Part shown: one piece after another, positions 12,483 through 24,185 of the stretch
Layout of the letters: each line of letters begins with the position of its first letter
Numbering within the stretch: position 1 is the first letter of the stretch
DNA from: Molossus alvarezi
Lineage: Eukaryota > Chordata > Mammalia > Chiroptera > Molossidae
DNA length: 64,000 nt
Assembly (NCBI GenBank): GCA_037176705.1
Contig: CM073886.1
Coordinates: 2,542,001-2,606,000 of the forward strand
Reading direction: 5' to 3'
The notes under the pieces: generated by a model
The model's input: only the letters and a program-made list of their open reading frames with translations
The model's database searches: none
What the model was told of the DNA's origin: nothing
Made by a program: the position numbers and the translations under genes

Positions 12483-12540
12483 CACCAAAGTATTATAGAA
12501 GAAAAATTGAAAAAAAAAGAAACACGCCAGCCAAGTGAAG
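12010..12540. repeat. A/GA-rich block of the L1-B 5' UTR, with (ATA)n
   Basis: Almost all A and G on the + strand, with AAAGAGAGAGA motifs and a run of ATA triplets at 12451-12481. An equivalent A-rich block sits at the same place in the other long L1 (37560-38020), so it is element sequence and not a chance microsatellite. Confidence 0.7.
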
Positions 12541-14344
12541 ACTATCTAGGCAGATTATATTGTCTGAGGCTCACTATTTTATATGCTAATTTCAGGCCTC
12601 CCAGGAAGTACTTTTGTGTCAGCCAATGTCAGGAGCTGTCCAAGTTTGGCTTTCACGTCCTGTTGTAGCTGTGGTTGGTCTGAGGCTCTCTGAGGACCAC
12701 CTCCTCCTGTCTACTCCACCTCCCCTTGAAACCTCTTTGTTCTTCCAAAGAGTCTTTAGGGTGGAGTCTGGCTAGAGCTAGTGGGCCCCCTGCTTACAGA
12801 TTATACCATCATGCTCTCAATGAGGGAAAATTAATTTCTGCATCAGAGCCAAACTCCTCAGTGTCTACTGTATCCTCAAACTCTGGTTCCCTCTAGGTGG
12901 CCTAGTGCAGGCAGGTTGGACACAGCCTGACTTTTCTGCAGGAGAAGTCAGCTGCCCTGGCTCAGTCTGGTTGATCAAAAGAGATGCCAGTTGAGAATAT
13001 TACCCACACAGCCCACAGGAGGGGGCTGAGCTTTTCCTCCTGGTCCTAGACAATAGCCTCAGAGGGTCTTATTCTTGAAATATCCTGCTCTGTGCTGTTC
13101 TCCTGAACCCAACCTGTTCTCCTGACCTCAACTGTACTGCACTCAGCAGGGTTTCTGGGGCTTCAAAGAACTAATCCAAATGCTTTTCTATTGGGGGTGG
13201 TGTTCCTAGACTGAAGGAAGGGGAGGTGTGCTCTACCCCTTCTTCCCTGACTGGCTGGCTGAATTCACAGGGTACTCAGATCAGCCTCCCCACCATGCAG
13301 TCACAAAGTCCAGTTCTGGCTTGTCTGTTTCCCTCGTATAAGCCTTCCTGGAGAATGCCAGAGGATGCTGCCCAAAAACAAAAACTAAAACTCTACTCTG
13401 TATGGACCTGGCACCCTTGCACCCCAGGTCCAAGCAGAAGGGATATAAAGTCAGCCCCATGTAGTACTCCAGTCTCTTTGCATGGCTGGTCTCAGTAAAG
13501 CTAGGGCTGAGAATCCCAGCTCCACTTGCACTCCCAACTCTCCTCAGTACAGGTCAAAAATCCCCGACCGGTCCTGCCACCACCTCCATAGATTGGAGCA
13601 GTCCATGCAGCTCCATAGGCAGGGAAAAGGGTTCCAACCTCACACCTGTGGTGGGATAATCCTCTTCCCTTTCCCATACCACACAGTTCAGTTGCTATCT
13701 GGGGCTCTGCACATTGCCATTCATTAAAGCAGAGGGTCCCTGAAAGTCACTACTAGGTGCAGGCATCAGACACCCCCCCCCATGTTCTTTTGACCTAAAC
13801 ACCACAGTGCAGCCTTTCCAGCAGCCAGAGCCCAGGCTGAACCTCTGGCTGGGGCTGCCGAACTTAGAGGCACCTCTTTCACTGGGCAAGTAGAGACCCA
13901 GCCTCCCATGCAGACAGACTTCCCCTGGATCCCTTTGCCCCATGCTGCACGGGCTCTCCTTCCGGTCTCTACTGTTCAAGGTTTGGGATCCCCACGTGGG
14001 GATGCGAGCCCACACTCCCAAAGGGACGGAGCTTTGCTGCCAGTATCACTCAGGCCTCTCAGCTGAGCACCAGATCCAGGGGACTCCCTGTCTTACCCGT
14101 CTCTGTGTTGTTTCTTCAGTGCCCCTTAGAGAAAATGTGTGCAATCAGCTCCACTCATCTTTTCCAAGCTGACCATGCAGTGTTTTAGCTGTGAACCTGT
14201 CCCTGGGCAGGAGGAAGAGCATGCAACCTCCTGCTACACTGCAGCCGTGAGGCCCCTTCTCCTCGGATTAGCTGCTTCTAAAGCAGGTTCCTGCAGCATC
14301 ATAAGAAGATGGACACAAGCATTCCTGAATGCACCTTAGCAGCT

Positions 14345-14815
14345 TAGTAACCTGATCTGAAAGAGAATTTCAGCAACAGTTCTGGGGGCAGGCTCTCGAT
14401 GAACCAACTTGATTCATGTGCCCATTGCAACCATAGTCAGCAGATTTTATAGCTAACCCAAAATATGCTGATTGGCCAAGTGGGGTTCCTGAGTCCTGTG
14501 ACAGAGCCAAGAGCTGTCTTGGTGAGCAGCTGAGAGTCGATTCCAGCACTCCAGTCTGTTGAGGGGCACATCAGTGCTCACAGAATTTGGATAAAGTCTC
14601 TACTTGCTTGTCATTGACCTGTCAAGGTGGGCAGGGGTGCCACAGAGCAGGAAGAGACTGTTTGCACAGCTGCATCTCTCTCTCCCTTACAACCCAGTGG
14701 GGGAGAAGAGAGTCCCCATTGCACTTGGGTATGTTTCATTAGGAGGTAAAGAAGAGGTGTAGGTGAATTGAAGGAAATGGGGACTTTGCCTGAGATGAAG
14801 AGGCAAGGGTTAGGG
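14345..14815. other. No recognisable feature
   Basis: Unassigned sequence after the L1-B 5' end. No convincing target duplication of L1-B is visible here. Confidence 0.4.
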
Positions 14816-14948
14816 AGGTGTGTGTGTGTACATTTGTGCATGTGTAGGTGTGTGTGCTTGGGTATGTGTCTTTACATGTGCACATGTGTGTATGTGTATA
14901 TATGTGTTTATGCATGTGTATTGTGCACAAGCATGTCCGTGTGTGTAG
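14816..14948 (+). repeat. Imperfect TG-rich microsatellite
   Basis: TGTGTG units mixed with CATGTG and TATGTG over about 130 bp (alternating purine-pyrimidine). Decayed (TG)n. Confidence 0.8.
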
Positions 14949-15094
14949 TAGGTTGGGAGAGGGTGTCATTGATCACATTTGAAGCACAAGGCAAACAGTC
15001 TTGTCTCTCTGGTTCAGAGAGGCCCAAGGGACTTCCAAGTACCCTTCAAGACTCCCTTTGCTCCTGCCACCTTACCTGACAAGAGTGAGTTGGG

Positions 15095-15205
15095 GGAGAG
15101 AGATAAAGAGGAAGAAAGGGACAAAGAGAGAGGGGGAGGAGGAAAGAAGAGAAGAAGAGACAATAGGAGAGAAGAAGGGAGAAGATGAGAGAGAGGGAGG
15201 AAACA
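15095..15205 (+). repeat. GA-rich simple repeat
   Basis: GAGAGA, GGAGGA and GAAGAA units cover about 110 bp of nearly pure purine on the + strand. Not a regular array. Confidence 0.75.
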
Positions 15206-15760
15206 AACAAAAAAACAGTCTGTCTCACCAGATTTTCTGTTAGGTAGGGAAATGTGTAAAGGCAAAAGGTAAAAATAAAGTCTCATCGTAGTATGACACA
15301 TTGTGACTAAGCATTTAAGCAATCTCTAGGCAGTAGTTATTTTGCATCTAGGGGCTGCACGGAATCTTATTCCCCTTCCTAAAAGATTCTGACTTCTTCT
15401 TGGAGAGTGATCCTCCCCACAAAATATGCTCTCAGGAGGAAAATGGATTATGGCACCTGCCACTCCTTAATGGAAGTAGAAGAGGCCAAATCCTTTGACT
15501 CAGGACAGGCAGGGTGGGTGGGTGGACAGATACCCTGCACTTGGCCACTTACCTTCTTTCTTCTGGGGCATAGAGTCTTGAATGGGTGAAACAAGGGCAG
15601 GAGAAGAGTGGATTCCATTGATCTTTGTGGGGACTACTAGACAGAACCCATCTGCTCTGTGGCCATAACTGTGGTTCTTGTCTCCTGCGCATTCCCAGAT
15701 GTGTGGTTTATTGTTTCCCCACGACCCCTATAGTGTTCCCCCACTCCCATTTTCATGACA
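15205..15760. other. No recognisable feature
   Basis: Unassigned sequence. A short run of small frames shows no protein pattern. Confidence 0.45.
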
Positions 15761-15761
15761 G

Positions 15762-15885
15762 CATTTTTCACAGTCACCAAGATGTAGCCACAACTTGAAT
15801 GTCCTTTGATGGGTGAATGGATAAGAAAATGTACTAGTATATACATACAATGAAATATTATGTGACCTTAAAAAAAGGAAAAGGT
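15762..15885 (+). repeat. Short L1 fragment
   Basis: ACAGTCACCAAGATGTAGCC, then CTTTGATGGGTGAATGGATAAG and ACAATGAAATATTATGTGAC, is the sense version of the ORF2 C-terminal stretch of L1 (caatagccaagatatgg..gatgaatggataaag). About 120 bp, old. Confidence 0.75.
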
Positions 15886-15886
15886 A

Positions 15887-16087
15887 GCCCTGACTTGTGT
15901 GGCTCAGTTGGTTGGTGTGTCAACCATACACTGAGAGGTCATGGGTTCCATTCCCAGTCAGGACACATGCCCAGGTGGTAGGTTCAATCCCCAGTTATAA
16001 TGGGTAAGGGAGACAGCTGATTGATGTTTCTCTCTCGAATTGATATTTCTCTCTCTCTCTCTCTCAAATCAATAAAAAACATATTTT
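15887..16087 (+). mobile_element. VES-type SINE, plain long class
   Basis: Sense copy: GCCCTGACTTGTGTGGCTCAG head, GGGTTCCATTCCC B box, ATGCCCAGGTGGTAGGTTCA, then CT-rich DNA and AATCAATAAAAAACATATTTT tail. Diverged; target duplication not clear. Confidence 0.85.
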
Positions 16088-16390
16088 GGGGTGAAGATTT
16101 AAAAAAATAAAGAAAGAAGTATTTCCCACAGAGGGGTCTGGACCCTGAGCCTGCTGAGAGGTGGTAGTGGATGGTGAGCAGTGGCTACTGCTGAGAGGCA
16201 ACACCTACTAGTCACTTGGTCTCGAAGTCCAGCTGCATCTGTCTGTCCTGGGCAGTGGATTCAGGGACCAGGGGTCTGGTAGAGACTGACATTCATATGC
16301 AGTGGAAACAGGGCCTGAGCCCCGAGGTACTGAAACTGCTCAGTGAGAGCTGCAGCCACTCCATCTCATCGAGCAGCGGATGCATTCCCA
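16088..16390. other. No recognisable feature
   Basis: Unassigned sequence between a SINE and the L1 5' end. Confidence 0.45.
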
Positions 16391-17816
16391 CATGCCCATG
16401 ATCAGAGGATCCAAGATGGCGGTGAGGCAGGTGGAAGCTACACACTCACCTCCTCCCCAGACAAAACTGGAATTACAACTAAAGTATAGAAAAATTATCC
16501 TGAATAACCAACTGAAGACTAGCTGAAGAGAAGCCTTATAATCAAGGACTTACAGAGGAAAACCACATCAACACTAGTAGTAAGGGCAGAGGCACAAGAG
16601 AGCACAGGCTGAGGTGCCAGAGAGATATCTCAGCTTCAAGGGGTTCTCCCTGAGAACATGAGGTTTCCAGCTTTGGCTGGGCTCCCCATCCAACTGCACC
16701 AAAGCCAGGAAGAGGTTCTCACATAATATCTGGCTGTGAAAAGCAGTGGAGTTTCTGTCTGACAGGGAGAGACAGCTAGAGACACAGGGACCGTCTTAAA
16801 TGGCCAATTCACAAAATTCCATTCACAGCTATTTATCCTGAGCTGCAGCAGAGGGAAGGCAGAGTGGACTAGAGCTGTGTGAGGAGAGTTTGAGGTTTGT
16901 GGCTGTGGGAAGAGAGCTGAGAGGACAGCCACCAGGATCTCTGTGCTGAGTTATTCCCCCATAGTACAGAAGACATCTTTCTTAGGTGGAGTACTCCCCT
17001 TTGTGTGGCATCAGCCTGGGAAAAAGCAATAGTCCCACCCTCTGGAATACCTCTCATCCCATCCTGCACAGCTTACACCCTCTGAGGAGTACAGCCAGGG
17101 GCTGTTTCAGTAACTGAACCTAACAGGCAGTTGGCAGGTTGTCGCAGATCTCTGGGAGCTTTGGGACATTTGCTGACCTGCCTCCAGTCTGGGAGATGGT
17201 AAAAAGTTAGCTTTTGTTCACAGCTTGATTTTTTATGCATGCACCCAGGTTCAGCAGAGGCAGCCACAAACAGTGAATCACTGATAGTTCCAACCAGGTT
17301 ACCCAGGGCCAGTCACAGGCCATGTCTGACACTGGTCTGCACTAGAGTCCCTCCCAAGAGGCACAGAACCAAAACACCCAGTGGCCAGTTTCAGACAATA
17401 TCAGAACAGGATTCAATAAGCTTCACAAGAAGCACATTCAAAGGTGGTCCTTGGCAAACACCAAACCCTGCTAAGGCAAATTCTGCTTTGTGTGATGGGC
17501 ACCTACACAGCAGCTCTCATGCAATGATCGGGGTTGAACCTCACTGCGAGACATCCTGAGGGTTAAGTCCATGCATGAATTGGTCAATAGCAATCAAGAT
17601 TCAATTATAACAAGAGGGCCCATGCAAGATCCACAAGGGACATTCTTAGAGCACCCAGTTCTGGTGATCAGGGAGATTGTGCCACTGGGTCCCATAGGTC
17701 ACCTACTACCTAAAGCCACATTACTAAGACTCAAAGAAGATCTACCTAATACATAGAAACAAACACGAACAGGCCACAAAAATGGAGAAACAAAGAAACA
17801 CGCCCCAAGTGAAGGA

Positions 17817-18248
17817 ATGAGAGAATTCTCCAGAAGAGCTAAACAAAGTGGAGGTAAGCAATTTATTAGATATAGAGTTCAGAGTAATGGTTATAAGGAT
17901 GCTCAACAGCATGAAAAAAATATAGCAACCATAAAAAAGGACAAGCTGGAAATGAAGAATGCCATATCTGAAATAAATAATACACTGGAAGGAATAAACA
18001 ATAGGCTCAGTGAAGCAGAGGCTCAAATCAGTGATTTAGAAGACAAGGTAGAAAAAAATACCCAATCAGAGCAGCAAAAAGAACAAAGAATAAAAAAAAA
18101 TTGGGGATAGTTTAAGTGACGTTTGGAACAACATAAAGCATAACAACATTTACATCATAGAGGTATCAGAAAGAGAAAAGAGAGCAAAGGATTGAGAACC
18201 TATTTGAAGAAATAATGACCAAAATCTTCCCTACCCTGGTAAAGGGAG

Positions 18249-18294
<46 letters not shown>

Positions 18295-18550
18295 GTCCAG
18301 GTAGCACAGAGAGTCCCACACAAGATGGAACCAAAGAAGCCCACACTAAGACACATCATTATTAAAAGGACAGACATTAAAGACAAAGAGGAAATCTTAA
18401 AAGCTGCAAGAGGAAGGCAGTCAGTTACCCACAAGGGAGCTCCAATAAGACTGTCAGCTAATTTCTCAACAGAAATATTTCAGACTAGAATGTATGAGCA
18501 TGAATTTTTCAAAGTGATGAAAATCAAGGACCTACAACCAAGGCTACTTT
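17817..18550 (+). pseudogene. L1-C ORF1 remnant
   Basis: The first piece (17817-18110) is a coiled coil (EINNTLEGINNRLSEAEAQI then DLEDKVEKNTQ). The second (18325-18550) has LRHIIIKRTDIKDKEEILKA and APIRLSANFSTE, the RNA-binding and C-terminal domains. Between them a (CA)n microsatellite breaks the frame. Family role: RNA-binding trimer of the L1 particle. Not functional here. Confidence 0.8.
18251..18293 (+). repeat. (AC)n microsatellite
   Basis: About 21 perfect AC units inside the L1-C ORF1 remnant, adjoining AAGTCCAGGTAGCACAGAG. Length and purity suggest it is polymorphic. Confidence 0.95.
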
Positions 18551-18554
18551 ACAA

Positions 18555-21230
18555 ACAATTATATACCAACAAATTGAACAATCTGGATGAACTAAATAAA
18601 TTTCTGGAAAATACTATCTTCTAAAATGAAATCAGGAACAATCAGAGACCGTCAATAAACAGATTACAACTAGTGAAATTGAAGCAGTAATCACAAAACT
18701 TCCCACAAGCAAAAGTTCTGGACAGGATGAATTCACAAATGAATTCTACTAATCACTCAAAAAAGAACTAACAGATATCCTTGTTAATCTATTCCAAAAA
18801 ATTCTAGAGGAGGAAAGACTCCTATATTCATTTTAATGACACTGGCAATATTCTAATTCCAAAATCAGATAAAGACACTGCAAAGAAAAAAATGACAGTC
18901 CAATGTCCCTGATGAACATATATGGTAAAATCCTTAACAAAATATTAGCAAACAAGATCCAGCAATACATTAAAATGATCATACACCATGATCAAGTGGG
19001 ATCTATTCTGGGGATACTAGGTTGGTACAATATCTGTAAATCAATAAATGTGATTCACCAAATAAACAAAAAGAAGGATAAAAACCATATGATCATATCA
19101 ATAGTTGTAGAAAAAGCATTTGATAAAATCCAGCACCCATTTATGACAAAAACTCAGCAAAATGGGAATAGTGTGAACATACCTCAACATAATAAAGGTC
19201 ATATATGACAAATCCAATATCAACATCATATTCAATAGGCAAAAAGTACAAGCATTTCCTTGAAGATCAGGAATAAGACAGGGACGCCCACTTTCACCAC
19301 TCTCATACAACAAAGGACTGGAAGTCCTAGCCACAGTGACCTGACGAAAAGAAGAAATAAAAAGCATCCAAATTGGAAAGCAATAAGTAAAACTGTCTTT
19401 ATTTATAGATGACATGATATTGTATATAGAAATATTAAAGATTCCACCAAAAAACTACTAGAACTGATAAATAAATTCAGTAAAGTAGCAGGATATGAAA
19501 TAAACATCCAGAAATCAGTCGTATTTTTATACACCAATAATGAACTATCAGAAAGGGAAACTAAGAAAACAACCCCATTCACATTTGCTTCAAATAGAAT
19601 AAAATAGCTAGGCATAAATTTCACCAAGGATGTAAAAGACCTGTACTCAGAAAATTATAAGCCACTGAAGAAAGAAATTGAAGAAGATACAAATAAGTGA
19701 AAACATAATACCGTGTTCATGGATAGGAATAATTAAAATAATTAAAATGTCCATGCTACACAAAACAATCTATGGTTTCAACACCATTCTTGTCAAGATA
19801 CCAACAAATATTCCAAAAATGTATATGGAACCACAAAAGACTCCAAATAGCAACAATGAGTTTGAAAAAGAGGAATAAAGTTGGAGGAATCACCCTACCT
19901 AATATCAAACTAGACTACAAGGCTATAGTAATTAAACAGCATGTTACTAGCATAAAAACTGACACATAGTTTAATGGAACAAAATAGAGAGCCCAGAGAT
20001 AAACCCATGCCTTTTTTTTTTTTTTTATCCTCATCCGAGGACATTTTTCCATTTTTTGTACAGACAGAGTGGGAGGGAGAGAGAGGAAGAGAGAGAGAGG
20101 GAAACATCAACGTGAAAGGGACACATCGAGTGGCTGCCACCCACACGACCAACCAGGGCCAGGGACAAACTGCAACTGAGGTACGCGCCCTTAGCGGGAA
20201 CTGAACCCGGGCCTCTCCGGACTGCAGGCGGACGCTCTAACCTCTGAGCCAAACCGGCCAGGGATAAACCCATGCCTTTATAGACAATAAACATTTGACA
20301 AAGGAGGCAAAAACATACAATGGGGTATGGACAGTCTCTTTAATAAATTGTGTTGGGAAAATTGGACAGATACATACAAAAATAAATGAAACTAGATCCG
20401 CTTCTTATACCATACACAAGAATAAACTCAAATAGATTAAAGACTTAAATGTTAGACTCCAAACCATAAAAATCCTAAACAAAAATATAGGAAATAAAAT
20501 CTCGGACATTGTTTGTGATAATATTTTTTTCTGATATATATTCTCAGGCAAGGAAAACAAAAGAAAAAATAAACAGAGGGGACTACGTCAAACTAAAAGT
20601 GTTTTGCACAGCAAAGGAAACTATCCACAAAATGAAAAGAAAACCCCTTGAAAGGGAGAACATACTTGCTGATATATCTGACAAAGGATTAATATCCAAA
20701 AGTTGTAAAGAACTTATAAAACTCAACAGCAAAAACAAACAAACAAAAAAACCCAAACAATCCAATTAAAAAATAGGTATGGGAACTGAATAAACAGGCC
20801 TTCAAAGAGGATATACGATGGCCAATAGACACAAAAAAAGTCAGTATCATGGATCATTGGAAAAATACAAATTAAAACCACCACCTCACAGTCAGAATAG
20901 CTGTTATCAACAAATCATCAAACAAAAAGTGCTGGCGAGGATGTGGAGAAAAGGGGACTCTAGCACACTGTTGGTGAGAATGCAGACTGGTGCAGCCACC
21001 GTGGGAAACATTACAGAGTTCCCTCAAAAAATTAAAAGTGAAACTGCCTCATGATCCAGTGATTGCACTTCTGGGAACTTATCCAAAGAAATCTAAAATG
21101 CTAATTCAGAATATATGCACCTTTATGTTCATTGCGTTATTTACAATAACCAAGATTTGGAAGCAGCCCAAGTCTCCATCAGCAGATGAGTGGATAAAAC
21201 AGCTGTGGTACATTTACACAATGGAATAGT
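18555..21230 (+). pseudogene. L1-C ORF2 remnant lacking the endonuclease domain
   Basis: Starts abruptly at the RT entry (YKQLYTNKLNNLDELNKFLE), directly after ORF1 C-terminal text KVMKIKDLQPRLL. An RT-domain piece occurs at 18903-19208 ([20 protein letters not shown]), then the thumb and a C-terminal part with WKQPKSPSADEWIKQLWYIY (21141-21229). Stops and frameshifts are frequent. Confidence 0.82.
20014..20262 (-). mobile_element. VES-type SINE, hairpin-tailed class
   Basis: Inserted in L1-C. GATAAACCCATGCCTT precedes it (19998-20013) and recurs after it (20263-20278), a clean target duplication. On the - strand: CTGGCCGGTTTGGCTCAGAGG head, GGGTTCAGTTCCCG B box, and the terminal hairpin remnant CCTCGGATGAGGAT next to the A tail. 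Confidence 0.93.
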
Positions 21231-21522
21231 ACTAAGCTGTAAAAAACAGGGAAACTTTACCCTTTGTTGACTGCATGGATGGACCTGAAGAACATTATGC
21301 TGAGTTAAATAGCCAGTCAGAGAAAGACAAGTACCATATGATCTCATTCATGTGGAATCTAATGAACAGAATGAACTAACGGACAAAATAGAGAAACTGG
21401 TAGATAGAGAGCAGACTGACAGCTGTTGGGGATGGGGGGCTGCACTGTGTGGTGGAGGGATTGAGCAAAAAAGTGGAAAAGAGAAAAAACTCATTGACTC
21501 AGACAACAGTGCGGTTATTGCC

Positions 21523-21535
21523 GGGGGGGGGGGGG
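21523..21535 (+). repeat. 13-base G run in L1-C 3' UTR
   Basis: Thirteen consecutive G in the polypurine part of the L1 3' UTR. Such G-rich 3' UTR tracts are a known feature of mammalian L1 and can form quadruplexes. Confidence 0.85.
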
Positions 21536-21649
21536 TAAGAGGTGGGTAAAGGCAGAGGAGGGTACAGGGGCATAAATGGTGATGGAACATAAATAAATGA
21601 ATAAATAAATAAATAAATAAATAAGTCACCCAATTTAAAGAAAAAAGAA

Positions 21650-21857
21650 GGAATTCCAGCCATACGTGACAGCATGAGGACACTGCTGAGCGAGATGAGC
21701 CAGGACGCACACTGTGAGTCTCCTTACAGGGCACCTACAGAGCGAAGCTGTGGGGCGGAGAGTGGGACGGAGACCGCCAGGGGCTGGCGCACAGGGACAG
21801 GGGGAGCTGCCACTCAACGGGTGTGAAGCTCGTTACACAAGATGAAAAAATTCTAGG
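21650..21857 (+). repeat. Old L1 3' UTR, left half of a split copy
   Basis: CATGAGGACACTGCTGAGCGAGATGAGCC and, later, CGCCAGGGGCTGGCGCACAG, TTACACAAGATGAAAAAATTC are diverged L1M 3'-end text. It resumes at 22804 after the twin-primed L1. Confidence 0.75.
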
Positions 21858-22815
21858 AATCTTGTCTTTTTTTAATAATTAATTAATTTATTTTTGTTAA
21901 AGATGTTTCTCTCCCCCACACACTGATCCCCCCCCTCCTCCCTCCCCACCCTGTCCCCAGCTTTGTTGTCCATGTCCATGCATACATGCATATAAGTTCT
22001 GTGGCTTATCTCTCCCCCCAACCCCTCTTCTGGGGATTGTCGGTTTATACCCCACTTTCATGTCTCTGGGACTACCCCATTCCTCAGGCTGTTATATTCA
22101 TTATATTCCACAAATAAGTGAGATCATATGATACTTATCTTTCTCTGTTTGGCTTGTTTCGCTTAGGATGACACTTTCCAGGTCCCTCCATGTCGTCTCA
22201 AAGGATAAGAGATCTTTCTTTGTTGTGTATATGTACCATAGCTTTTTTATCCATTCGTCTACTGATGGACATTTGGGCTGTTTCCAGATCTTAGCTATTG
22301 TAAGTAGCCCACTGTATGGGAGAGCATAATTGCCAATGATATATCAGATAAGGGGTTAATTTCCAATAAGTATAGAGTGCTCATACAACTCAACAAAAGG
22401 AAGACAAAGAACCCAATTAAAAATGGGCAGAGGAACTAAATAGACACCTCTCCAAACAGGACATACAAATGGCTCAGAGACATATGAAGAAATGCTCAAC
22501 ATCACTAATCATCAGAGGGATGCAAATTAAAACAACAATGAGGTATCATCTCACACCTGTCAGAATGGCCGCCATCAACAAATCATCAAACAAGTGTTGG
22601 CGAGGGTGTGGAGAAAAGGGGACTCTGATACACTGCTGGTGGGAATGCAGACTGGTGCAGCCACTATGGAAAACAATATGGTGCTACCTCAAAAAATTAA
22701 AAGTTGAACTTCCATTTGACCCAGTGATCCCACTTCTAGGAATATACCCTGGGAGGTCTGGAACACCAATCAGAAAGAATATATGTACCCCCATGTTCAT
22801 AGAAATCTTATCTTT
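21858..22815 (-). mobile_element. Twin-primed (5'-inverted) young L1
   Basis: 21870 to about 22308 is an inverted L1 3' end (TGGCTTATCTCTCCCCCCAA 3' UTR text, nearly identical to 61100-61140). From about 22308 to 22803 the orientation flips and ORF2 C-terminal text reads forward (469-aa-type region, 22469-22799, with [20 protein letters not shown]). The two parts would be adjacent in an intact L1, with only about 15 bp lost at the switch. AATCTTGTCTTT (21858-21869) and AATCTTATCTTT (22804-22815) flank it. Confidence 0.88.
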
Positions 22816-22890
22816 GAGGCTATGCCTGTTGTTAACAAGTGTATTGTACACTTAAAGTTTGTTAAAAGGGTGGATCTTAGTTAAGATCCT
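22804..22890 (+). repeat. Old L1 3' UTR, right half of the split copy
   Basis: Continues 21650-21857: TGTTGTTAACAAGTGTATTG then TTAAAGTTTGTTAAAAGGGTGG, the L1M/L1MB-type tail. A short GGTGGATCTT duplication follows at 22871 and 22908. Confidence 0.72.
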
Positions 22891-24185
22891 TAGTTAAGGG
22901 TGGATCTTTCTAGGTAAGACTATAGAGGTGTGAAGAATACCTCTCAAGAAAAATTCCTTTCATTTAAGTTGGTCAGAGAAGGATTCTGTTTGTAGCAGCT
23001 GGAGGACAAGCCCTGGTCAGCTGGGATCTCTGTTTCCATTTCAGTAGCATTTCACAACTGATGGGACTAGACTTGAACACAGTGGAGTCCTGTGAACCAC
23101 TTTACTTTCTTCCTCGTCATTACTGACTCGGAGCGGCCAGGCTGTGATCGGCTTGCTTGCAGGAGAGATCTGTGGCCCAGAGATAGCAAGCACTGTGCCC
23201 ACAGTTACCCTGGGACCGAGCACTTTGGGACCCCTCGGTGATTCTGTCCAGCTCCGCCATCTCGCAGAGAAGCTGAGGGAAGGGTTAGTGGCCGCTCGCT
23301 GTCAGCTGGAATGGACATGCAGCATTGATACCTTGGAGTCTAACGCCCCAGAGACAATCATTGTTACAGTTGCATCATGTCTGTGTGTTGTGTGGATAAA
23401 GTCACCGTGTCATTTCCTTTGTGTTTTACAGCTTCTGAGGCCAGGAATTCTCACACACGGCATGTCAGCTGTAGCCCTCCAGGTACCCAGGCTGTCAAAC
23501 CAGAGGAGGAGGAGGTTTGAGCCTCCTTTCCAGCCTGTGAATCATGAGAACCTTCCCCCAAACTTGAGCCTTTTTTCTTTCACAACCATTGCACTCCGAC
23601 TGCTGAAAAGTTTGATTTTCTTAAGAGCCTCAGAAATAGCCCTAGGAGAAAGGCACGGAGTATTAAGAGCAGGGAGAGTAACGGAGCGACTGGAATCTTC
23701 CCTGCAGGGATGAACATTAAGGTTTTCAGAAAGCATGACTCAGCACGCACAGATGAGGTCAGGTCCCCAATCAGAAGGGCAGAGGCAGAGCTGCAGGACA
23801 GGCCCGCAGAGAGCTAGTCTGGTGGCTCGAATACGGGGCAAAGGCATGAGCTGTCCTGCTCAGGAAAATTCCAGAATGCCCTGAGCAGCCTGAGCTGAAA
23901 GATGTTTCTCTGGAACTGTCCTGGGGACTCTGTTGCGGATCTAAGAGACCGACTCCCAATGAAGGCAGTGTGGGCTTCCAGTACCACTGCCTCTCTCTCC
24001 AGCTGCCTCTGGGGAAGGATCCGCTGCAGAGACCCAGAGAGAAGTCAGTCTGGCCCAAGCTTTCGCAGGTGCAAGTGAGCCACACCTGGCAGCAGATGTC
24101 TAACCCCAGCAGGTCCCTGAAGCCTTGTTAAGAGATACAACTGGTCCTAGAAACCAACACCGTGGCCTGTCAGTGCAGTGAGATT
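22890..24185. other. Low-repeat sequence, no gene recognised
   Basis: No interspersed repeat seen. It contains a 189-codon frame (23144-23713, +) with no domain, and a good-looking splice acceptor (pyrimidine-rich TTTCCTTTGTGTTTTACAG ending at 23431). The frame passes straight through this acceptor, so the two do not support each other. Codon content (Arg-rich patches, no motif) looks random. Confidence 0.45.

Larger units (their letters stand above)
6348..14345 (-). mobile_element. L1 LINE, near full length, long 5' UTR (L1-B)
   Basis: Order from right to left: 5' UTR (about 11740-14345), ORF1 (about 10745-11740), ORF2 (about 6600-10720), 3' UTR to 6350. ORF2 antisense text such as GTTCCATTGATCTACATGCC near 7660 is diagnostic. 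The 5' UTR is about 2.6 kb and contains an A/GA-rich block (12010-12540) and a GC-richer part with CCTCC blocks. Two SINEs (9717-9931, 10796-10930) are inserted. The right edge is set by similarity to the 5' end of the L1 at 33-39.4 kb and is uncertain by about 50 bp. Confidence 0.85.
16391..21630 (+). mobile_element. L1 LINE with 5' end, internally deleted (L1-C)
   Basis: Begins at an L1-type 5' end (GAGGATCCAAGATGGCGG at about 16405), followed by about 1.4 kb of 5' UTR, ORF1 remnant (17817-18550), ORF2 remnant from the RT start (18555 on) and a 3' UTR ending in (AATA)n at 21585-21625. The remaining ORF1 end and the ORF2 endonuclease domain are missing. A VES SINE is inserted at 20014-20262. 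Confidence 0.88.
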
